Assembly (NCBI GenBank): GCA_046757965.1
Contig: JBHHZI010000062.1
Span: 1-17,203 of the forward strand
DNA length: 17,203 nucleotides
Reading direction: 5' to 3'
From: JBHHZI01 sp046757965
GTDB taxonomy: Bacteria > Acidobacteriota > Polarisedimenticolia > SMYD01
The position numbers and the translations under genes were made by a program. This document shows positions 11,411 to 17,203 of this stretch, piece after piece. The notes beneath the pieces were generated by a model, which ran no database searches, was not told where the DNA came from, and worked only from the letters and a program-made list of their open reading frames with translations. The number at the start of each line of letters is the position of its first letter. Positions within the stretch are counted from its first letter, which is position 1.

Positions 11411-14005
11411 ATGTTGCGACCACGCCACCGGATATCCGTCGGGGTCCTCGTTGCCGCCGTCGGCGGGCTGCTCGCCACGTTGCCGGCGCCTGCCGCCGGG
11501 GACGGTCCGGAGGACGTCGCTCGCCTTCCATGGCACGATTCCCGCTCGCGCCTGCAGGTCCCGCCGGTGCGGAGCCTGGACATCCTCTCGTATCGCATCG
11601 CGGTGGAACTGGATTTCGACCGTCACGAGATCCGGGGGCAGGTCAACGTTTCGGGGCGATCCTTCGCGCAGCCGGTGTCCCGGGTGACCCTGGATGCGGC
11701 GGACCTGTCCATTCACGAGGCGCGGGGCCCGGAAGGGGAGCCACTCAGGTTTCGCGAACACGCCGACAAGCTCGAGATCGATCTGGCACAGCCGCTGCCG
11801 CCGGGGCAGGAGACGTCGTTCTCCATCGTCTACAGCGCCCGCCCGCGGCGCGGCCTCTACTTCATCGAGCCGACCCCGGAATATCCCGACCGACCGGTGC
11901 AGGCGTGGACCCAGGGCGAAGCAGAGGATTCGCGGTACTGGCTGCCGCTGTTCGACTATCCCAGCGAACGATCCTCCACGGTCCTCTCGGTGACCGTCCC
12001 CGAGCGCTTCATCGCCATCTCCAACGGCAAGCTCACCGCGGTGGAGGACGGTCCGGAGGTGGGGAAACACACGTTCGTGTGGGAGATGCCGTTCGCACAC
12101 GCGGGGTATCTGAACAGCCTGGCGATCGGGGAATTCGACGAGATCCAGCAGGAATGGGACGGCATCCCGGTGCGGCATTATGTGCCGGTCGGCCGGCGGG
12201 ACGATGGCGTGAGATCCTTCTCCGCCACGCCGGACATGATGGAGTTCTTCTCGACGTTCATCGGCGTGCGGTACCCGTACGCCAAGTACGCCCAGGTCGC
12301 GGTGCACGACTTCATCTACGGGGGCATGGAGAACATCTCCGCCACCACCCAGACCGACGAGACGCTGCACGCCGCGGAGGATGATGTGGATTTCCCCAGC
12401 GACGGTCTGGTGGCCCACGAACTCGCCCACCAGTGGTGGGGCGACTACCTCACGTGCAACTCCTGGGCGCACGCCTGGCTCAACGAGGGGTTCGCCACCT
12501 ACTTCGAGGCGCTGTATCGAGAGCACGCGCAGGGTGAGGATGCGTTCGACCTGCGCATGCGCGCCCACCGGAAACGCTATCTGGCAGAGGACGCGAAGGC
12601 CCGCCGGCCGGTGGTGCTGCACCGGTATGCCGCGCCGATGGACCTCTTCGATGGGGTCCTTTACCAGAAGGGCGCCTGGGTACTGCACATGATGCGCCAT
12701 GCCCTCGGGGAGGATGGGTTCCGGGCCGCCATTCATCAGTACGCCGTGGCGAACGGTGGACGCTCCGTCGAGACCGCCGATCTCAAGCGGGCCGTTGCGG
12801 TGGCCACCGGGCGCGACATGGATGCGTTCTTCCAGCAGTGGGTGTACGGCGTGGGTCACCCCGAGCTGAAGGTGAGTCACCGGTGGGATGCGGAGCGGGA
12901 GGAACTGGTGGTCCGCATCCAGCAGACCCAGGTCGCGGCGGGCGGAGCGTTGTTCGATTTTCCGCTCACCATCGAGGTCCACGACGACGAGGGTGTGCGG
13001 CGCCAGGACGTGCGGGTCCGGTCGGCCGACCAGGAGGTCCTCCTGGCGGCGCCGCGCCCGCCGCGTCTCGTGATGGTCGACCCCGACGAGGTGCTCCTGA
13101 AGGCGCTGGTCGAGGAGAAGGACGAGGATGAATGGCTCCTGCAGCTTGCCCGGGGCTCCCGCGCGGTCAACCGGATCGATGCCGCGGCCGGGCTGGCGCG
13201 GGGTGAGGCAGGCAGTGTGGCCATCGAGGCCCTGGAGAAGGCGCTGACGACGGACCCGTTCCACGGGGTCCGCCGGGCGGCGGCGAAGGCGCTCGGCGAG
13301 ATCGGCACCCGCGCGGCCCGGCAGGTGCTGGTGAAGGCCGCGGACCAGGAGGACAGCCGCGTGCGCGCCAGCGTCCTGACCGCACTGGGGGAATTTTCCG
13401 GCGACACGGCCCCCTCCGGCACGCTCCGGGCGGCGATCGCCTCGGCGTCGACCTCGGCGTCGACCGCTGCGGCGCTGGCGTCGCTGGCGAAGGTGGCGGG
13501 CAAGGATGCGTTCGATGATCTCAGTGACGCGTTGACGCGACCGTCCCACCAGGAGGTGGTCCGCGCGGCGGCGCTGAAGGGAATGGTCGAGGTGGGAAGC
13601 ACAACGGCCCTCGCGATCGTTCAGGAGTGGACCCGGTGGGGCCACCCGCAACGAGCGCGGGTGGCGGCGACGACCGCGCTGGGCGACTGGCCCGCGGCGG
13701 GACCCGAGGTGATCGGCCGGTTGATCGACCTGACCCGGGACGACTGGCTGTTCGTCCGGCAGGCGGCGGCGAAGGCACTGGGTGGTGTCGACGGCTCCGG
13801 GGTCGAGCCCGCGTTGATGCGACTGGCGGACCACGATCCGAATCCGCGGGTCCGGCTCGCGGCCCGGCGGGCGCTGCAGAAGCGGTCCCGTTCGGGGGCC
13901 GGTGCCGATGAGGTCCAGCCCGAGATCGATACACTCCGGGAAGAGACACGTCGGCTGCGCCGTGAGGTCGAGAGTCTCCGTGAAAAATCGGGCGCGCCGT
14001 CCTGA
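11411..14005 (+). CDS. M1-family zinc aminopeptidase with C-terminal HEAT repeats
   Basis: The 864-residue product starts with a signal peptide (about 1-29, ending PAPAAG), so it is probably exported. The M1 beta-sandwich N domain follows. The exopeptidase motif GGMEN is at residues 304-308. The zinc site HELAH (336-340) with Glu359 in NEGFATYF completes the HExxH-x18-E pattern. The transition-state Tyr418 lies in LYQKGAWVLHMM, so all catalytic residues are present. After a beta domain, residues about 585-835 form HEAT-like helical pairs (for example HGVRRAAAKALGEIGTRAA and DDWLFVRQAAAKALGGV). The last 30 residues (TLREETRRLRREVESLREK) form a short coiled coil. The HEAT part replaces the usual helical C-terminal domain. 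No SD precedes the ATG; a promoter lies directly upstream. It is first in a likely operon with the EamA transporter and recG. Confidence 0.95.
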   Translation: MLRPRHRISVGVLVAAVGGLLATLPAPAAGDGPEDVARLPWHDSRSRLQVPPVRSLDILSYRIAVELDFDRHEIRGQVNVSGRSFAQPVSRVTLDAADLSIHEARGPEGEPLRFREHADKLEIDLAQPLPPGQETSFSIVYSARPRRGLYFIEPTPEYPDRPVQAWTQGEAEDSRYWLPLFDYPSERSSTVLSVTVPERFIAISNGKLTAVEDGPEVGKHTFVWEMPFAHAGYLNSLAIGEFDEIQQEWDGIPVRHYVPVGRRDDGVRSFSATPDMMEFFSTFIGVRYPYAKYAQVAVHDFIYGGMENISATTQTDETLHAAEDDVDFPSDGLVAHELAHQWWGDYLTCNSWAHAWLNEGFATYFEALYREHAQGEDAFDLRMRAHRKRYLAEDAKARRPVVLHRYAAPMDLFDGVLYQKGAWVLHMMRHALGEDGFRAAIHQYAVANGGRSVETADLKRAVAVATGRDMDAFFQQWVYGVGHPELKVSHRWDAEREELVVRIQQTQVAAGGALFDFPLTIEVHDDEGVRRQDVRVRSADQEVLLAAPRPPRLVMVDPDEVLLKALVEEKDEDEWLLQLARGSRAVNRIDAAAGLARGEAGSVAIEALEKALTTDPFHGVRRAAAKALGEIGTRAARQVLVKAADQEDSRVRASVLTALGEFSGDTAPSGTLRAAIASASTSASTAAALASLAKVAGKDAFDDLSDALTRPSHQEVVRAAALKGMVEVGSTTALAIVQEWTRWGHPQRARVAATTALGDWPAAGPEVIGRLIDLTRDDWLFVRQAAAKALGGVDGSGVEPALMRLADHDPNPRVRLAARRALQKRSRSGAGADEVQPEIDTLREETRRLRREVESLREKSGAPS
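13441..13464 (+). repeat. Two perfect tandem copies of a 12-base unit
   Basis: CTCGGCGTCGAC occurs twice in direct succession inside the HEAT region of the aminopeptidase gene and encodes Ser-Ala-Ser-Thr twice, a loop-like stretch between helices. It keeps the reading frame and could change copy number by slippage. Confidence 0.7.
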
Positions 14006-14038
14006 TCTCGAACCGGGACGCCGGAAACGACGGGTGAG

Positions 14039-14956
14039 ATGAGCGACACGAGCGTCCGGCCTTCGCGCTCTGCGATGGCGTCCCTGGGTGTGGCCGTGGT
14101 GGCGGTCTCCTGGGCCGCGATCCTGATCCGGCTGGCCGATGCCCCGACGCTGGTGATCGCCTTCTGGCGTCTGGCACTGGCCACCGGGTTACTCGCGCCG
14201 GTGGCGGCGCTCCATGCCCGGCGTGCGGGCCGGACATCTCCGCCGGGGCCAACGGCCCGGGACCGTCGCGGCATGCCATGGCTCGTCCCGGTGGCAGGGG
14301 CGCTGCTCGCCGGGCATTTCGTCCTGTGGATTGCGTCGCTGTTTCTCACCAGCGTCGCCAACAGCGTCATGCTGGTGACCACGCAGCCGATCTTTGCGGC
14401 ACTGCTGGCGAGGCCGCTCCTGGGAGAGCCGGCGCCCGTCCGGACCTGGGCCGCCATCGCCCTGTCGCTCGCCGGAGCCCTGTGTATCACCGCGAGAGAT
14501 CTGACGGTGTCTCGTGCCGCCATGGTGGGAGATCTCCTGGCCATCCTGGCGGCGGCGGCAGCAGCGACCTATCTCGTGCTCGGCAGACGCGCGCGCGACA
14601 CCGGGCCGCTGACGGTCTACCTGACCCGGGTCAACGGCGTGGCGACGGGGCTGCTCCTGCTGTGCTGCTTGCTGTTCGATGCGCCCCTGCGAGGCTACGC
14701 TCCGGCGACCTGGGCCGCCTTCGCGGCCCTCGCCGTGGGACCCCATCTGGCCGGTCATGGCCTGCTGAACTTCGCCGTGCGCCGGCTCCCCGCTCCGGCG
14801 GTGAATCTCGCACTGCTGGGCGAGCCGATCCTGTCGACGATCTATGCCGCCCTGCTGTTTCACGAGATCCCGACGGGCTGGTTCTACGTGGGTGGCGCGC
14901 TGGTACTGACGGGGGTCGGTGTGGAATTCGTGCCGCGGGGCGGCCGCCGCCGATGA
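14039..14956 (+). CDS. EamA/DMT-family membrane transporter
   Basis: This 305-residue protein has about ten membrane spans arranged as two EamA repeats, the layout of drug/metabolite transporters that export or import small metabolites. Repeat one includes VSWAAILIRLADAP and FWRLALATGLL, and then ASLFLTSVANSVMLVTTQPIF. Repeat two includes AAAAAATYLVLGRR, HGLLNFAVRRLPAPAVNLAL and LGEPILSTIYAALLFHE. Substrate cannot be read from sequence. The ATG at 14039 is 33 bases after the aminopeptidase stop, with a GGGTGAG stretch too close to be a good SD; ATG at residue 13 is possible but lacks any SD. Co-transcription with the peptidase suggests movement of amino acids or peptides (inference only). Confidence 0.92.
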   Translation: MSDTSVRPSRSAMASLGVAVVAVSWAAILIRLADAPTLVIAFWRLALATGLLAPVAALHARRAGRTSPPGPTARDRRGMPWLVPVAGALLAGHFVLWIASLFLTSVANSVMLVTTQPIFAALLARPLLGEPAPVRTWAAIALSLAGALCITARDLTVSRAAMVGDLLAILAAAAAATYLVLGRRARDTGPLTVYLTRVNGVATGLLLLCCLLFDAPLRGYAPATWAAFAALAVGPHLAGHGLLNFAVRRLPAPAVNLALLGEPILSTIYAALLFHEIPTGWFYVGGALVLTGVGVEFVPRGGRRR

Positions 14957-14987
14957 TGCGGGTTGCTGGTGAGGCCGCGCTCCTGCG

Positions 14988-17075
14988 ATGAAGCTGGTCG
15001 ACCTGCATGGCATCGGTCCGGCGCGCGAGCGCGAGCTCAACGAGGCAGGGTTGTTCGCGCCGTCGGATCTCCTGACGCTGTGCCCCATCCGGTGGGAGGA
15101 CCGGAGATGCGCCCCGGACATCGCGACGCTGCGGTCCCGTCCCGCCGGCGCGCGGGCCACCCTCCTCGTCGAGGTCACCGAGGCCCGGCTGGTGCGCACG
15201 CGCCGGCGTGGTTTCTCGATGGTGCAGGCGCAGGTGACGGATGGCCGCACACACCTGCCGGTGGTGTGGTTCAACCAGCCGTATCTGGCCCGTCATCTCG
15301 TGCCCGGGCGACGGCTCTGGCTGTACGGCGGGCTGAAGAACACGCCGCGCGGTGAGTGTCTGTCCAGCCCGGAACTCGAGATGGTGAGGGAGACGGACCC
15401 GGCCAATCCGGCGGTTCACAGCGGTCGGGTCGTTCCGGTCTACCGGCGCGTCGGGCGACTCTCGGGTCGCCGCCTGCGGCGCATCCTCCATGATCTGCTG
15501 GCCAGTCCGCCTCCGCTGCCGGCCGACCCGTTGCCTGGCGACCTGCGGGCCGGCCATGGCTGGCCCGCACGACTGGAGGCGCTGAGAGCGTTCCACTTTC
15601 CCGACGGCAGCGATGGCATGGACCGCCTGGCCCGCTTCGAGACACCCGGGCAGCAGCGCCTGATCTTCGAGGAACTCTATCTGCTGGCCGTCGGGCTGGC
15701 CATCCGGCGGGAGCGGCTGGTGGCGGCGGGCACTCCCCGGCGTGCCCGTGTCGGGGACCTGGACGCGCTGATGGCGCTGTTGCCGTTCGCGCTCACGTCG
15801 GATCAGCGACGGGCCGTCGCCCGGATCGCGGCGGATCTGGAGAGGCCGGCACCGATGGTGCGACTGCTGCAGGGTGATGTCGGCTGTGGCAAGACGGTCG
15901 TGGCGTTCCTGGCGATGCTTCTGAGCGTGCAGGGTGGCCGGCAGGCCGCGCTGATGGCTCCCACGGAGGTCCTGGCGTGGCAGCATCACCGCGCCTTCAG
16001 CCGCCTGCTCCGGGGTACCGGCCCGGCGGTGTCGTTGCTGACCGCAGGTCGGCCCGTCGCAACGCGGCGACAGGTGCGAGACGGGCTCCGCACAGGCGCG
16101 GTGCGCCTGGTCATTGGCACTCACGCCCTGCTGCAGGAGAACACGTCTTTTCGCGATCTCGGCCTGGCCGTCATCGACGAGCAGCATCGTTTCGGCGTGG
16201 AGCAGCGCCTTCGCCTGGGGGCGAAGGGGGGAGCGGTGAATGTCCTGGTCATGAGCGCCACGCCGATCCCGCGCTCGCTGTCCCTGGCGTTGTACGGCGA
16301 TCTGGACCATTCGGAGATCCGCGAGGCGGTGCCCGGCCGGCGGCCGGTCACCACGGTGGTGCGTCCGGCCACCGCCGTCAACGCCATCTGGAAGCTGGTC
16401 CGGCGAGCCGTCCGCCGCGGACGACAGGTCTTCATCGTGGTGCCGCGGGTCGAGCAGCGGGACCGCGACGGTCTGGCCGCGGCGGAGTCCCTTCACCGGC
16501 ATCTGCACAGGGGACCGCTGGCCGGCATCGACATCGCCCGGCTGCATGGCCGGGTCGCGGCCAACGAACGGCAGGGGATCATGGAGCAGTTCGCGGCTGG
16601 CTCGATCCCGGTTGTGATCGCCACCACCATCGTCGAGGTGGGCGTGGACGTGGCCAACGCCTCGGTGCTGGTGGTTCTCGACGCGGATCGGTTCGGTCTG
16701 GCGCAGTTGCACCAGCTCCGGGGCCGGGTTGGCCGGGGGCGGCGGCGCTCGCTCTGTCTGCTGGTGCACCGGGAGGAGATCGGCGAGACGGCGGCGCGCC
16801 GTCTGGAGACCATCGGGGCCTGTCAGGATGGATTCGAACTTGCCCGGCAGGATCTGACCCTGCGGGGAACCGGCGAACTGATGGGCACCCGCCAGCATGG
16901 CAACAGCGGTCTGCGCATCGCCGACCTGATCCGCGACGAGGCAACGGTGCAGGAGGCGCACGAGGAGGCCTTCCGGCGTCGTGCCCACCTCGACGCCGTG
17001 TCTCGCGCGGCAGCGATGCAGCGCTGGGGCCGTCCCCTGGGATTGCTTCCTCCGCCCGGCGAAGAAGGCGGTTGA
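14988..17075 (+). CDS. recG: ATP-dependent DNA helicase RecG
   Basis: RecG remodels stalled replication forks and branched DNA. The 695 residues match the full length of the family. It starts with a short helical region containing GIGPARERELNEAG, then the OB-fold wedge domain (about 50-150; LLTLCPIRWEDRR precedes it). The helicase motor follows: the LPFALTSDQRRAV Q-motif-like region, Walker A GDVGCGKT (296-303), APTEVLAWQHH, DEQH (397-400) with HRFGVEQR, SATPIPRSLSLALYGDLD, HGRVAANERQ, TTIVEVGVDVANA and QLRGRVGRG (576-584). The RecG-specific C-terminal TRG segment (DLTLRGTGELMGTRQHGNSG) ends it. Cys300 sits where many RecG proteins have Ser. The ATG at 14988 is 31 bases after the transporter stop; the SD is weak (GGTGAGG, 13 bases away). 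Probably read through from the aminopeptidase promoter. Confidence 0.97.
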   Translation: MKLVDLHGIGPARERELNEAGLFAPSDLLTLCPIRWEDRRCAPDIATLRSRPAGARATLLVEVTEARLVRTRRRGFSMVQAQVTDGRTHLPVVWFNQPYLARHLVPGRRLWLYGGLKNTPRGECLSSPELEMVRETDPANPAVHSGRVVPVYRRVGRLSGRRLRRILHDLLASPPPLPADPLPGDLRAGHGWPARLEALRAFHFPDGSDGMDRLARFETPGQQRLIFEELYLLAVGLAIRRERLVAAGTPRRARVGDLDALMALLPFALTSDQRRAVARIAADLERPAPMVRLLQGDVGCGKTVVAFLAMLLSVQGGRQAALMAPTEVLAWQHHRAFSRLLRGTGPAVSLLTAGRPVATRRQVRDGLRTGAVRLVIGTHALLQENTSFRDLGLAVIDEQHRFGVEQRLRLGAKGGAVNVLVMSATPIPRSLSLALYGDLDHSEIREAVPGRRPVTTVVRPATAVNAIWKLVRRAVRRGRQVFIVVPRVEQRDRDGLAAAESLHRHLHRGPLAGIDIARLHGRVAANERQGIMEQFAAGSIPVVIATTIVEVGVDVANASVLVVLDADRFGLAQLHQLRGRVGRGRRRSLCLLVHREEIGETAARRLETIGACQDGFELARQDLTLRGTGELMGTRQHGNSGLRIADLIRDEATVQEAHEEAFRRRAHLDAVSRAAAMQRWGRPLGLLPPPGEEGG

Positions 17076-17108
17076 CACGGGCCGGGTCGTCTCACGAGCG
17101 GCGGTCCG

Positions 17109-17203
17109 TCAGGAGCCGGAGGGTGCGCCCGGGGAACCGGCGAGACCGGCGAGGCCGAGACGGAGCCGCGCCAGGTCATCTGCCGGCGCGGCATCGAGTT
17201 CGG
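17109..17203 (-). CDS. C-terminal end of an unidentified gene (partial)
   Basis: On the minus strand a frame open from the window edge ends at TGA (17111-17109). The 30 visible residues begin ELDAAPADDLARLRLGLAGL and end in a Gly/Ser/Pro-rich tail. The acidic-then-amphipathic start and high G/C third positions look coding, unlike the Arg/Pro-rich alternative frame. It would be convergent with recG, 33 bases apart. No terminator hairpin is evident in the gap. Function unknown. Confidence 0.5.
   Translation of the reverse strand, partial: ELDAAPADDLARLRLGLAGLAGSPGAPSGS

Noticed and set aside
11339..13834. An 831-codon open frame antisense to the aminopeptidase gene
   Set aside because: Long antisense frames are expected when codons end in G/C. 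The product is Arg/Gly/His-rich with no motif, while the plus strand has complete M1 motifs.
14631..17078. An 815-codon open frame antisense to recG
   Set aside because: Same composition effect; Gln/Arg/Pro-rich with no recognisable domain, and recG on the other strand is complete.

Overview
The window comes from the chromosome of a GC-rich (roughly two-thirds G+C by eye), Gram-negative-type bacterium that uses Shine-Dalgarno (SD) sites and sigma70-like promoters. Periplasmic cytochrome c maturation, a lipoprotein signal and exported enzymes point to a diderm. The CxxxY type of CcmE, a cysteine-rich CcmH and an M1 aminopeptidase fused to HEAT repeats fit lineages such as Deltaproteobacteria-like, Acidobacteria-like or Gemmatimonadota-like groups. 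The sequence alone does not fix the phylum.

Layout. (1) Positions 1-7385, minus strand: one tightly packed operon reading ccmE-ccmF-ccmH-(short CcmI-like)-ccmA-ccmB-ccmC-ccmD-ggt-(next gene), with several 4-base or 1-base stop/start overlaps. A candidate promoter lies at 7430-7459. ccmD is a 57-codon gene that overlaps the start of ggt. (2) Positions 7430-8336: a divergent promoter region, a small unknown protein gene (7597-8022), then a 314-base intergenic region with a good terminator and a possible small RNA. (3) Positions 8272-8819: greA with its own promoter. (4) Positions 8820-9010: a very strong hairpin whose U-tract is on the minus strand, with a possible antisense small RNA. (5) Positions 9011-10294: a small lipoprotein gene convergent with a family 2 glycosyltransferase gene. 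(6) Positions 10310-11336: a decaprenyl-phosphate phosphoribosyltransferase-like UbiA-family gene, probably starting at CTG. (7) Positions 11373-17075: M1 aminopeptidase-HEAT, an EamA transporter and recG, all on the plus strand and closely spaced. (8) The end of a convergent unknown gene at 17109-17203.

How it works together. The Ccm genes encode System I heme export and attachment: CcmABCD load and release heme on CcmE, and CcmF/CcmH ligate it to apocytochrome. In this set CcmE has Cys125 where the classical heme-binding His would be. CcmH has a CxCxC...CxC cluster, CcmI is reduced to its N-terminal part, and no CcmG is present in the window. Gamma-glutamyltransferase, a periplasmic glutathione-cleaving enzyme, is translationally coupled to ccmD, which hints at a link between thiol supply and cytochrome assembly (inference). 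The rest of the window is housekeeping and envelope genes with no mobile elements, CRISPR arrays, tRNA or rRNA genes seen.
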